Shown here piece by piece: positions 46,836 through 55,432 of a DNA stretch of 64,000 nucleotides. The DNA comes from Danxiaibacter flavus (lineage in GTDB: Bacteria > Bacteroidota > Bacteroidia > Chitinophagales > Chitinophagaceae): assembly GCF_041060425.1 (NCBI RefSeq), contig NZ_JAULBC010000003.1, positions 186,001-250,000 on the forward strand, written 5' to 3'. How positions within the stretch are numbered: position 1 is the first letter of the stretch; each line of letters opens with the position of its first letter. Made by a program: the position numbers and the translations under genes. The notes under the pieces are model-generated. The model was not told where the DNA came from. It searched no databases and saw only the letters and a program-made list of their open reading frames with translations.

Positions 46836-47252
46836 TTAATTATTCCTGCCCCCTATAAACAACTTCATCTCACAACTTGCGATAATGTTTTCGTTGAGCC
46901 AAATTTTGCCCTCAATAATTGTAACATTAAATACCTGGTTTTTTATAACAACTTCGGTGACAATCTCATCGTTGATGACAGGCAAATCAAAAACCTCAAA
47001 ATTTTTAATGGCGCCGATAAACCCCGTTGCAACAGGTTTATTTTCCTGTTGAGCTTTAAATCCCGCTCCGGCAGCGGCTGTCTGGGCAATATTTTCCAGC
47101 AGCCCCGGTTCTTTGAAAAAACCATTTTCTACAAATACATTTTCTTCAACAATCCTGAAACTCGTCCGCGCCGTAGTTTCATCCGCTTGCAGTAAGCGGT
47201 CTACCATTACAAAAGGTGGAGCTTGTGGTATGAGGGAAAGAATGTCTTGCAT
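46836..47252 (-). CDS. Hotdog dehydratase-like protein with catalytic acid but no His, 138 aa
   Basis: ATG 47252 is preferred; the frame extends 24 codons upstream through repeat sequence. The central helix reads EPGLLENIAQTAAAGAGF with Glu53 at the place of the FabZ glutamate. The HFPGxP histidine is missing (VFVENGFFKEPG) and the whole protein has no histidine at all. It resembles ApeP-type dehydratase subunits. It probably needs the His-bearing partner at 39.7 kb. Its 3' end has been copied into the adjacent repeat array. Confidence 0.82.
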   Translation of the reverse strand: MQDILSLIPQAPPFVMVDRLLQADETTARTSFRIVEENVFVENGFFKEPGLLENIAQTAAAGAGFKAQQENKPVATGFIGAIKNFEVFDLPVINDEIVTEVVIKNQVFNVTIIEGKIWLNENIIASCEMKLFIGGRNN

Positions 47253-47290
47253 AACTGTTTTTTGAGGCGTGAGAAGAAAGGGATGAGGCA

Positions 47291-47354
47291 TGAGGCTTAA
47301 GGTGTGAGGTTTAAGGCGGGGCATGAGGTTTGAAACCTTACACCTTAAGCCTCA
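47291..47354. repeat. Inverted repeat between ketoreductase and dehydratase genes
   Basis: Arms of 22 bases at 47291-47312 and 47333-47354 pair with a single mismatch around a 20-base loop. Low-complexity taaggtgtgagg-type sequence surrounds it. It is in the leader of the dehydratase message. Confidence 0.6.
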
Positions 47355-47367
47355 TACCTCTCACCTA

Positions 47368-48096
47368 TCAAGAGTATAGCCCACCGTTAATTGACAATAC
47401 CTGGGCCGTTATGTATCCCGCATCCGGTGAAGCCAGAAACCCTACAGCGTGGGCAACTTCTTCGGGTTGGCCAAAGCGGCGTGCTGGTACCAATTTCTGA
47501 ATATCTTTTTCTTCAATGCCTTCAATCATATCTGTTTTAATGAAACCGGGAGCCACGGCATTGACGGTAATATTCTGGCGCGCAACCTCCTGTGCCAGCG
47601 CTTTTGTTGCGCCGATAACGCCGGCTTTTGCCGCCGAATAATTGGTTTGACCGGGCAAACCTTTCAGTCCGGAAAGTGACACTACATTAATAATGCGGCC
47701 ATATTTTTTCAGCATCATACCATTCAGTACCAGGCGCGTTACGTAAAAGAAACTATCCAGGTTTGTTCTAATCACATTATCCCACTGTTCATCCTGCATC
47801 CAGGTCATCAATACATCTTCCTTTATACCCGCATTGTTAACAAGCACTTCAATGTATTTATCCTCGTTCACTTCAATCCATTTGGCCAGCACCTGCTGAA
47901 TCTGCTGCTTGTCAGAAACATCAAACTGCAGCAACTCTCCTTCACTACCAGCCTGGTTTACCAGTTCAAGTGTATTATTTGCTTCACGATCGTTCGACCT
48001 GTAATTGATAATCACATAATAACCCATTGCAGCCAGCTTAACACAAATCGCCCTTCCGATGCCCCGGGAGCCTCCTGTTACTAAAGCACATTTCAT
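47368..48096 (-). CDS. FabG-like 3-ketoacyl-ACP reductase, 242 aa
   Basis: The classical SDR signature is complete: TGGSRGIG (7-14), NNAG (87-90), Ser140, Tyr153 and Lys157 in NYSAAKAG, and a closing INGG. It reduces the beta-keto group after each condensation (the ApeQ-type step). ATG 48096 is 47 nt after the ammonia-lyase stop. It is the only ketoreductase seen in the cluster and may serve both chains. Confidence 0.9.
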   Translation of the reverse strand: MKCALVTGGSRGIGRAICVKLAAMGYYVIINYRSNDREANNTLELVNQAGSEGELLQFDVSDKQQIQQVLAKWIEVNEDKYIEVLVNNAGIKEDVLMTWMQDEQWDNVIRTNLDSFFYVTRLVLNGMMLKKYGRIINVVSLSGLKGLPGQTNYSAAKAGVIGATKALAQEVARQNITVNAVAPGFIKTDMIEGIEEKDIQKLVPARRFGQPEEVAHAVGFLASPDAGYITAQVLSINGGLYS

Positions 48097-48143
48097 TGCC
48101 GTTAATTATATTGGTTTAAGATGCTTGCTTAGTATTGATTTAT

Positions 48144-49709
48144 TCAGTTTTCGTCGTGCGCTTTAAATGAGATCAGCTCGGCTGAAGATTCCAAAAAGCT
48201 CTTCACATTCTTCAGGTCTTTATATTTTGGAAAATCTTCAACAAAACGCGGAAAGACCTCTCTTATCTGTGTGTAAACTTTATGTGTCAGCGGTGACAAT
48301 TTTTCCTGGCAATTCAGGTAATCAATAGCCTGCATAATTGCCATGATTTGTATACTTAATACAGTATATGAATTGTCAATCACTTTTTTGGCGATCAATG
48401 CTGCATTGCTTCCCATGCTCACGATGTCCTGGTTATCGTTATTGTTGGAGATACTATGTACATACATAGGAAACGACAGGGTCTGATTTTCCGCTGTTGT
48501 TGAAGTTGCGGTAAACTGCATGCCCTGCATGCCGAAGTTTAAACCTAACACACCCAGGTTTACAAAGGGAGGGAACTTCTGATTGAGCTTATCGTTCAAT
48601 AAATAATTCAATTGTCTTTCAGAAAGCATACAGAGCTTTGTGATGGCAATCTTCAATTTGTCCATTTCCAGTGAGACATAGTCCCCGTGAAAATTACCTC
48701 CGTGGAAAATATTGTAATTAATATGATCAACAACCGGGTTATCATTTACTGAGTTCAGCTCATCCACAACAGTTTTTTCCGCATTAAAAATGGTATCGTA
48801 AACTGGTCCCAGAACCTGTGTAACGCAGCGCAGGGAATAATACTCCTGCACTTTGTCTTCAAAAACTTCCTGTAAAATAACATTGTCGCCGTTGTACAAA
48901 TGCTCAGAACGGTTGCGGATCATTCCGCTGCCTTTTAATACATCCCGCATCATGGTGGCAATGCGGTTCTGGCCTTTGTGGTGTTTTACAATATTCAACT
49001 CATAAGAGTAATGGTCATTGTAAGCCTCCACAATTTCATTCATCATTGCAGACAGGATAACGGACCATTCCAGCAGTTTTCTCGCCTGCATAATATTGAC
49101 CATGCCAATGCCGGTCATTGCAGATGTTCCGTTTAAAATAGCCAGTCCTTCCCTCGCGTGAATACTAAGGGGCTTTATATTACACCTGTTAAATACTTCA
49201 ATTGTCGGCTGAATCTTGTCTTCATAAACAACCTCGCCTTCGCCTATCAGTACCAGGCCGAGATGCGCCAGTTGTACCAGGTCGCCACTTGCTCCAACAC
49301 CCCCATGCTCGTAAACACAGGGATAGATATTGTTATTGATGAGTTCTTTAAGCAGGATTACAACATCTATATGTACACCTGAATATCCACGCATAAGGCT
49401 GTTCAACCTTGCGATCATCAGCGCCTTGATAAGGTGCGGTTGCAGCAGGTTGCCACTCCCCGAGCTGTGACTCCGGATAAGATTATATTGAAGCTGCAAC
49501 AGGTTTTCTTCACTCACCTTGTATTGAGCCATTGGCCCAAAACCCGTGTTAATACCATAAATAACTTTATTTGCCGAAAAACTTACCAGGAAACGATAAT
49601 TGGTATCTACCCTTTCCAGATCTTCTTTTTGTAATACAACTTCCTTTCCGTTAAACAGAATATCAGAAAAATCTTCTAACGAAAGCGTGCCTTGTCCAAT
49701 AGCTATCAT
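48144..49709 (-). CDS. MIO-dependent aromatic amino acid ammonia-lyase, 521 aa
   Basis: The self-made MIO group comes from Ala140-Ser141-Gly142 in GVGASGDLVQLAHL. Tyr51 in YGINTGFGP is the catalytic tyrosine. Length and the SMGSNAALIAKK region match the HAL/PAL/TAL family. The residue pair at the substrate-selectivity position is Ser80-His81 (LIRSHSSG), like histidine ammonia-lyases, but flexirubin clusters use a tyrosine-specific lyase that gives 4-coumarate. Context therefore favours tyrosine as substrate. ATG 49709 is preferred to a TTG at 49715. A 377-bp gap separates it from the ligase gene upstream. Confidence 0.88.
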   Translation of the reverse strand: MIAIGQGTLSLEDFSDILFNGKEVVLQKEDLERVDTNYRFLVSFSANKVIYGINTGFGPMAQYKVSEENLLQLQYNLIRSHSSGSGNLLQPHLIKALMIARLNSLMRGYSGVHIDVVILLKELINNNIYPCVYEHGGVGASGDLVQLAHLGLVLIGEGEVVYEDKIQPTIEVFNRCNIKPLSIHAREGLAILNGTSAMTGIGMVNIMQARKLLEWSVILSAMMNEIVEAYNDHYSYELNIVKHHKGQNRIATMMRDVLKGSGMIRNRSEHLYNGDNVILQEVFEDKVQEYYSLRCVTQVLGPVYDTIFNAEKTVVDELNSVNDNPVVDHINYNIFHGGNFHGDYVSLEMDKLKIAITKLCMLSERQLNYLLNDKLNQKFPPFVNLGVLGLNFGMQGMQFTATSTTAENQTLSFPMYVHSISNNNDNQDIVSMGSNAALIAKKVIDNSYTVLSIQIMAIMQAIDYLNCQEKLSPLTHKVYTQIREVFPRFVEDFPKYKDLKNVKSFLESSAELISFKAHDEN

Positions 49710-50086
49710 GGGCAAAATTAATTTATCAGGATCGCGGGACGCATAAGCACGAATCAGAAAAGTACGCCATGTGTACTTCCTTCAGGCAATACGTAGCTTA
49801 AAGCCCTGGTTTAAAAGCCGCAAAAATATATAAAAGCAGGCAAATTTAGGTTGAGCTGGCTAGTCAACCAGCTTGAATTTTAGCAAAATACGCCTGTCAA
49901 ACAGATTGGACAAACAATACAGGTGGATTTTGACTTAGCATTGTTAGCCAGATACGATTTACGAAGTCCGCCAGCGCCGGACGCGCATTCAGACGTGTAC
50001 GAAGTACCCAATTCCCGGCCAACTCATTTTAGCTAACACCCTAAGGAATCATCATTGTATACTAAATCTAAATTTCAAATCCTTTA
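49710..50086. other. Intergenic gap, no gene seen
   Basis: A small stem agctgg/ccagct lies at 49854-49873, and tccgccagcgccgga at about 49976-49990 is another palindromic piece. A TAATTTTG just before the lyase ATG (minus strand, 49713-49720) fits the Bacteroidota -7 pattern but is too close to the start to be convincing. A promoter for the lyase may nevertheless lie in this gap. Confidence 0.4.
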
Positions 50087-51379
50087 CTAATTCCTTTTGT
50101 CGATGAATTTTGTGATCTTTCTGCTGGTTTCTGACACCTGCATTTTATGGAGTTCTTCAGCGCTTGCATACTTCACAAAAGGCGTAACGCGAAGTTTGGC
50201 CTGCAGGTAGGCTCTTATCTTGTGATCGCTTTCTTCACTCTTAACTGCAGGAAGCAGGTACAATAAAATTTCGTCAAGCCCCACATCGTTAGTGGATACT
50301 TCCACAACATAATCTACAATCTCGTTCATTTCGTTTAGCAGGTCAAACAGCGCCGAGGGGTACAATGTTGTTCCCTTAAACTTGATCATTTGTTTTTTCC
50401 GGCCAAGTATGGGTGACAAACGGATGCTTTTTCTGCCACACGCACAGGGTTCATCAAAATACATGCAGACATCGCCTGTTTTATATCTCAATAAGGGCAT
50501 ACCTTCCACACCGAGCGTAGTAACCGTCACTTCACCGGGAACATTGGCAGTTACCGGCTGATCATTCTCATCCAGCAGTTCTACAATCAATAGTTCAGGC
50601 TGATGATGTCCGCCCTTACCTTCACTGCATTCAGTAAATGCTGTTTGCATTTCTGTAGAGGCATAAGTTGAATACAATTGGATGTTCCAGGATTCCGTTA
50701 TTTTACGGCCAAGGATATTTAAGGAACAATCCAGGTTACGGATGTTTTCGCCAATGCAAATTGCTTTTCTAACGGATGATGCGTTTATGTCCGCACCAAT
50801 ACTCTTTACGTATTGGATCAGTTTCAGAATAAAAGACGGAACTGCTACAATTGCTGTCGGGTTTAACCGCTTAATTGTTTCCCATTGAAGTGAAGGTACT
50901 CCGGGTCCGAGCCGTATTATACCTGCCCCCATTTTGCGTATGCCTGCATAATAAGCAATGCCAGCCATAAACTGGCGATCGAGCGTGAGCATCAACTGGT
51001 AAATATCACTTGCAGAACCGTCGGCTGTTGTGAAGGAATTATACTCATTCTGCGCCAGGCGATTCAGGTCGTTGTCCGTTAAGGCAATTGTAACAGGGCT
51101 ACCCAATGTGCCCGATGTTGAAGTATATTCGATGATCCTGCTTTTGTCAACGCACAAAAAATCGTTGTTGTATTGTTGCAGATCTTCTTTGGATGTGGTA
51201 GGAATTAATGAAAGATCAGCTACTGTTTTAATGGAGGCTACATCAATGCCATGGTTTGAAAACATACGCTTGTAAAAGGGCGAGAAATGGCTGAGGTAAA
51301 CCAATAATTCCTGCAGCTTTTTGTTTTGCATTGCCTGTATCTTACTCACGGGTTGAGATGTAATTTCCGGTAATATCAT
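50087..51379 (-). CDS. PaaK-like AMP-forming acyl ligase, 430 aa
   Basis: It resembles phenylacetate-CoA ligases: YTSTSGTLGSPV (85-96) is the phosphate loop, YSTYASTE (236-243) the adenylation motif, and RYKTGD (298-303) the hinge region. A CxC pair occurs in EPCACGRKS (312-314). It likely activates the cinnamic/coumaric acid from the ammonia-lyase and passes it to a carrier protein as the polyene starter. It starts two bases after the AcpS stop. Confidence 0.87.
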   Translation of the reverse strand: MILPEITSQPVSKIQAMQNKKLQELLVYLSHFSPFYKRMFSNHGIDVASIKTVADLSLIPTTSKEDLQQYNNDFLCVDKSRIIEYTSTSGTLGSPVTIALTDNDLNRLAQNEYNSFTTADGSASDIYQLMLTLDRQFMAGIAYYAGIRKMGAGIIRLGPGVPSLQWETIKRLNPTAIVAVPSFILKLIQYVKSIGADINASSVRKAICIGENIRNLDCSLNILGRKITESWNIQLYSTYASTEMQTAFTECSEGKGGHHQPELLIVELLDENDQPVTANVPGEVTVTTLGVEGMPLLRYKTGDVCMYFDEPCACGRKSIRLSPILGRKKQMIKFKGTTLYPSALFDLLNEMNEIVDYVVEVSTNDVGLDEILLYLLPAVKSEESDHKIRAYLQAKLRVTPFVKYASAEELHKMQVSETSRKITKFIDKRN

Positions 51380-51381
51380 AT

Positions 51382-51756
51382 TTATCTTTCTATAATTACG
51401 ATGGCTGTTGCCATTGATTTTACATGCGACAAAGAAACCGAAATTTTGATGATATTCAAAAATGCCAGGTTTTTCTGCGTTTCTCCCAAAAGCTGCATGA
51501 TGGGTTTGCCGTTTTCATCATGTATGGTTTCAACTTCGTTAAACTGTGTGCCTTCGGCCCAACCCGTACCAAGCGCTTTAAAAAAAGCTTCCTTGGCTGC
51601 AAACCGGGCGGCATAATGTTCAAACCTGTTTTTTTTGCTCTCGCAATAAACTATCTCTGCAGCAGAAAACACATGTTCTCTAAAACCGGAATTCCGGCCA
51701 ATAGTCCCAGCTATTCTTTCAACTTCTACCAGGTCTATGCCTACGCCTTCAATCAT
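51382..51756 (-). CDS. acpS: Holo-ACP synthase, AcpS type, 124 aa
   Basis: GVGIDLVEVERI (4-15) with Asp8 and FAAKEAFFKALGTG (about 52-65) with Glu56 are the AcpS metal/CoA motifs. Normal length for the trimeric AcpS family. It is the first gene of the right pigment block. Whether it is the housekeeping enzyme or pathway-specific cannot be told here. Confidence 0.9.
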   Translation of the reverse strand: MIEGVGIDLVEVERIAGTIGRNSGFREHVFSAAEIVYCESKKNRFEHYAARFAAKEAFFKALGTGWAEGTQFNEVETIHDENGKPIMQLLGETQKNLAFLNIIKISVSLSHVKSMATAIVIIER

Positions 51757-52121
51757 TTTAAAAAATCGGTTATTTTTTTATCAGGCAGCTAAAATACGTC
51801 TTTAAGCGTCACCTTATTAATAAGGAAGAAGCCGCCGCATAAATGTTTCTTTGTAAACAACTAATAAAGCTAAAAGCCCAAAGCTGAAAGCTAACCGAAG
51901 CGAAGATTTTTAAACCATATAAGGGATGAAAGGGCGTATAAATCGTTAATATTGACTAGAGTAACTTATACTTACTCAACCGGTTTGTGCCCTTCACCAT
52001 TGACCATTCATTATTCACTAGCGTACAGAAGTATTATGAAAAAGCTGAATTTATGTTGAATTAGCAGTTTTTTTGCAACTATTGAATGTTGTTTTTTGTT
52101 AGGCTATAATAACCCCTTAGT
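51757..52121. repeat. Intergenic gap with dispersed repeat, copy 2
   Basis: Bases about 51843-51925 are an inverted copy of the repeat at 17852-17927. The segment tttttaaaccatataagg is also the end of the MITE-like element. The rest has no gene; the esterase ATG follows at 52122. Confidence 0.6.
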
Positions 52122-53063
52122 ATGATCAAGTATTTGCTCGGCCCGCTGTGCCTGTTAGCTACCGCATTGATATCGCATGGTCAGGACGGAGATTCTGCCA
52201 GGTACCGGGATATCATATTTTCTGAGGTTAATATTATCAAAGACCTCTCTTATGCCAGGCAGGTTCCTAACGGCGTTAAGAAGGAATATTATTCTTACGA
52301 CTTGTATCAGTCGTTTGGAGACAGCGTTCGTAAAGGCCGCCCATTGATTATCTGGATGCATGGTGGCGGTTTCAAGTATGAATCGAAGGATGCTGCCGGC
52401 ATGCAGCTATGGTGCTCCAGTTTTGCAAAACGGGGTTATGTGTGTGCAGCCATAAACTATCGCCTTACTAAAAAGAATACACTGTTTAAGTTTAAGGCAT
52501 TGGTAAGTGGTTGTGCAGATGGCGTTGAAGACGCCCGGCAGGCAATCCGTTACTTTAAAGACAATGCGAAGAAATTCAGGATCGATACCAACCATATAAT
52601 TCTTGCAGGAAATTCCGCCGGCGCGATGATTGCATTACAGGCTGCTTACAGCACACCTGCAGAACTGGCCAAACTTGCTGAAGACAGCACACTAAATTTA
52701 AAGGAACCCGATCCGGGCAAAATAGCCTGTGTAATTAATTTTTGGGGGGCAATGTTTGATATTGACTGGCTAAAAAATGCAAAGGTTCCGATTGTAAGTG
52801 TACATGGAAGAAACGATAATACGGTACCAGTTACCCAAAAGGGATCTAACTTCTATGGAAGCCTACCTATACATAAAGAAGCAGATACACTACACATTCC
52901 AAACAAGCTGAAAATTTACAACGGCTATTCACATGAGCTAGAACGTGTTTTTACGCCGTTTTATGCCAGCAGGGCTGCAAAACAACGGTGGCTGGAGGCA
53001 GGCCAGTTTGCTGCTGATTTTTTGTATGAGACATTGTTTAAAAGCACTGCCGGTTCATTTTAA
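52122..53063 (+). CDS. Secreted alpha/beta-hydrolase (esterase-like), 313 aa
   Basis: A signal peptide (1-20, ending SHG) precedes the hydrolase domain. His80-Gly-Gly-Gly83 (MHGGGF) builds the oxyanion hole and Ser165 in LAGNSAGA is the nucleophile. An aspartate in HGRNDNTVP and a histidine in GYSHELE complete a plausible triad. It belongs near the carboxylesterase/BD-FAE type. It probably removes acyl groups from a carbohydrate or other ester outside the cytoplasm. No neighbour is clearly linked. Confidence 0.85.
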   Translation: MIKYLLGPLCLLATALISHGQDGDSARYRDIIFSEVNIIKDLSYARQVPNGVKKEYYSYDLYQSFGDSVRKGRPLIIWMHGGGFKYESKDAAGMQLWCSSFAKRGYVCAAINYRLTKKNTLFKFKALVSGCADGVEDARQAIRYFKDNAKKFRIDTNHIILAGNSAGAMIALQAAYSTPAELAKLAEDSTLNLKEPDPGKIACVINFWGAMFDIDWLKNAKVPIVSVHGRNDNTVPVTQKGSNFYGSLPIHKEADTLHIPNKLKIYNGYSHELERVFTPFYASRAAKQRWLEAGQFAADFLYETLFKSTAGSF

Positions 53064-53208
53064 ATGTTTTAATCAGTGGTACTTAGTTTGGTGAATATTT
53101 ATGAGCCCGGCAGCAGTGCCACTATTAAACATCCGTTGCGTCGCACACTTGAGCGTTTTGTTCTTTATTGTCCACCCCATATCGTACACCGTACATCATA
53201 CATTGAAT

Positions 53209-53568
53209 CTATCTGCTTGCTTTTTTTACGGCATCAATGAGCGTCGTCAGATCAAAAGGCTTTTCGATATAAAAATCTGCTAATGCTTCGGATGCAAGTT
53301 TTTCCACATTGCTGCTTGCGCTGAAGAAGATAACCGGGATAGTTTTGTGATGCTGTGAAGATTTTATTGTTTGTGATGCAACAATTCCACCGGTCGCAGG
53401 TATTTTATTATCGAGTAAAACTACATCCGGCTGATGTTTATCCAGCTTATCGAGAACGTTATCGCAATTCGTTAGTCCTTCCACTTCAAAACCCGCTGAC
53501 TTCAACGCTATAGTACACACTTCCAAAATATCAATATCATCATCAAATATTAAAACCTTTTTGCTCAT
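53209..53568 (-). CDS. Single-domain response regulator, 119 aa
   Basis: A CheY-type receiver domain and nothing else. Asp10 and Asp11 form the acidic pocket, Asp53 in VVLLDNKIP is the phosphoacceptor, Ser83 and Lys103 (IEKPFD) complete the switch. ATG 53568 is preferred to 53586. No histidine kinase is adjacent, so its partner is elsewhere. Confidence 0.9.
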   Translation of the reverse strand: MSKKVLIFDDDIDILEVCTIALKSAGFEVEGLTNCDNVLDKLDKHQPDVVLLDNKIPATGGIVASQTIKSSQHHKTIPVIFFSASSNVEKLASEALADFYIEKPFDLTTLIDAVKKASR

Positions 53569-53949
53569 GTGACTATTTTGATACAAGATAAATTATCTTT
53601 TTCTAGCGGATTCATTTACTTTTTGCTTATTACATTAAATACGTCATCTCCCCAAGCTGACAAATCGCATAATTAAACGGCATCGAATTAACAAATGAGG
53701 AATTTATTCCTCGTTCAGGCACATTATTTAGCAACACTTTAATTGCGTCAAACGTAAGATGATTCGGTACAATATCCTGGTTCTCATTGCGATTTAAAAT
53801 GTATAGCAAATGCTTTAAATTCCTCCGCGATTCCAATCTCAGGATTAATCACAGAAGGAATTATTGACTTCTTTATGGCATGGTTTTCCGGACATCCTCT
53901 GTATTAAACGAATGCATACCTAATACCGAACCTTCTAACACTTATAGTT
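53569..53949. other. Intergenic gap, one doubtful small ORF
   Basis: A 68-codon minus-strand frame (53630-53836) contains MESRRNLKHLLYILN but has no recognisable motif or clear ribosome site. It could be a small protein; I give it little weight. Nothing else is seen. Confidence 0.3.
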
Positions 53950-54951
53950 ATGACAAACAGGTTTATATCAGACCAGGTGATCGTTATCACAGGAGCCTCA
54001 AGTGGTGCGGGACGCGTAATAGCGCTTGAACTGGCAAAATATGGTGGTCCGCTGGTTTTGGCGGGACGAAATACACACGTACTGGACGAAGTCGCGGCTG
54101 AATGTCAGCAATCCGGCGCAGAAACGCTCGTGGTGGTAACCGATGTAACAGATGCCGGTGCTGTGGTGCGTCTTGCTGAAACTGCCAACGAATGGAAAGG
54201 AAGAATAGATGTTTGGATCAATAATGCGGGAGTATTGGCGGCGGGTGACTTCGACAAAATTCCCATGGACGTTAACGCAAGAGTGGTAAATACAAATTTG
54301 CTTGGATATATGAATGGCGTGCATGCGGTGCTGCCCATTTTTAAACGTCAGCAGAGAGGAATTATTATCAACAATATTTCCATCGGCGGTTATTTATCTG
54401 TTCCTTACGGGGCCGGATATTCAGCAAGTAAATTTGGATTACGCGGCTTTTCAGAAGCTTTAAAGGGTGAACTGGCAAGCTGGAAAGACATATATGTTTG
54501 TGATCTCTATCCCGGTTTTCTTGACACACCGGGTATACAGCATGCTGCCAACTACACGGGCAGGGTTTTAAAACCTACGCCCAGGGTGTATGATCCGCGG
54601 CAGTTAGCTGTTGCGATAATTGAGGTAATAAGAAATCCAAGATCCAGCATGTATGTCGGAGGAGCTTCCATTATTTTAAAAGCCGTTCACGCAATTTTCC
54701 CTGAATTAACCGCTAAAATAGCCGGCGCTATTATGCGCAGATATTTCAAAAAAGCTAACGGAATCGCAACCACTAATGGCAACCTTTTTGAAACCGTTGA
54801 CTATAACATGAGCACTAGTGGCGGTTTTCCTATAGTGAAGGCTACCGCTGAAAAAAAAGAATATCTTGCGATAGGGGTATTAACCGGCGTAGCATTAGGG
54901 TTGTACCTGTTTGGCTGGCACGGCAAGCACAGTAAAGCGGCGGTAGAATAA
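53950..54951 (+). CDS. Short-chain dehydrogenase/reductase with C-terminal membrane segment, 333 aa
   Basis: Classical SDR: TGASSGAG (14-21), NNAG (91-94), Ser144, Tyr157 and Lys161 in GYSASKFG. Residues about 307-323 (YLAIGVLTGVALGLYLFGW) form a likely terminal membrane helix, unusual for a basic SDR. Substrate unknown. It stands alone on the plus strand and converges with the TrmO-like gene. Confidence 0.85.
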   Translation: MTNRFISDQVIVITGASSGAGRVIALELAKYGGPLVLAGRNTHVLDEVAAECQQSGAETLVVVTDVTDAGAVVRLAETANEWKGRIDVWINNAGVLAAGDFDKIPMDVNARVVNTNLLGYMNGVHAVLPIFKRQQRGIIINNISIGGYLSVPYGAGYSASKFGLRGFSEALKGELASWKDIYVCDLYPGFLDTPGIQHAANYTGRVLKPTPRVYDPRQLAVAIIEVIRNPRSSMYVGGASIILKAVHAIFPELTAKIAGAIMRRYFKKANGIATTNGNLFETVDYNMSTSGGFPIVKATAEKKEYLAIGVLTGVALGLYLFGWHGKHSKAAVE

Positions 54952-55006
54952 GAAGGTTTCTGATGACTATGAATTAAGCACATCGCCGCTTCAGCGTCAA
55001 TGCAGC

Positions 55007-55420
55007 CTACGTTGTCCTAACAGAAATGTTCCACATAGGTTTAATATCAACCAACGGCGTTTGGTCCAATACTTCCAGTCCGGATATTTTTATGAATCCG
55101 TCTTGTGTGACAGAGTCAACTTTTACAAAATGGATTCCTATCGGATTAGGCCTGTCCGGCGAACGGGTTGAAAAAACGCCGATATATTCTCCATCCTTGT
55201 TATTCCGCGGCCTGCATTTTATTGCAGTTCTGTCTGCCACATGAAGCCACGTCAGCAATAAAATTTCGGCACCTTCCTTTATATGTTTGATGCCTTCCAT
55301 GTATGGCGGAAAAATTTCAAGCATTGCCGATGGCGAATTTTCATTTTCCTGCAATGGGCAATCATCAATGTTTTTCAATGATGAATGAATTTGACCGATG
55401 AAGTTGAGTGTTGCATCCAT
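55007..55420 (-). CDS. trmO: TrmO-like (TsaA/YaeB family) tRNA methyltransferase, 137 aa
   Basis: STRSPDRPNPIGIHF (about 84-98) and LEVLDQTPLVDIKP (about 114-127) are the family signature, which in TrmO serves N6-methylation of t6A37 in tRNA. The protein is shorter than E. coli TrmO and lacks its C-terminal domain, as many short family members do. It follows the ECF gene after 12 nt, so it is likely co-transcribed with it. Confidence 0.8.
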   Translation of the reverse strand: MDATLNFIGQIHSSLKNIDDCPLQENENSPSAMLEIFPPYMEGIKHIKEGAEILLLTWLHVADRTAIKCRPRNNKDGEYIGVFSTRSPDRPNPIGIHFVKVDSVTQDGFIKISGLEVLDQTPLVDIKPMWNISVRTT

Positions 55421-55432
55421 ATTGTATAAGTA

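Noticed and set aside
48144..49709. Histidine catabolism enzyme (HutH)
   Set aside because: The fold is shared, but no urocanase or other hut gene is nearby and the gene lies in a pigment cluster.
53630..53836. 68-aa protein
   Set aside because: No family, no clear start signal and an ordinary chance length; noted only inside the gap entry.
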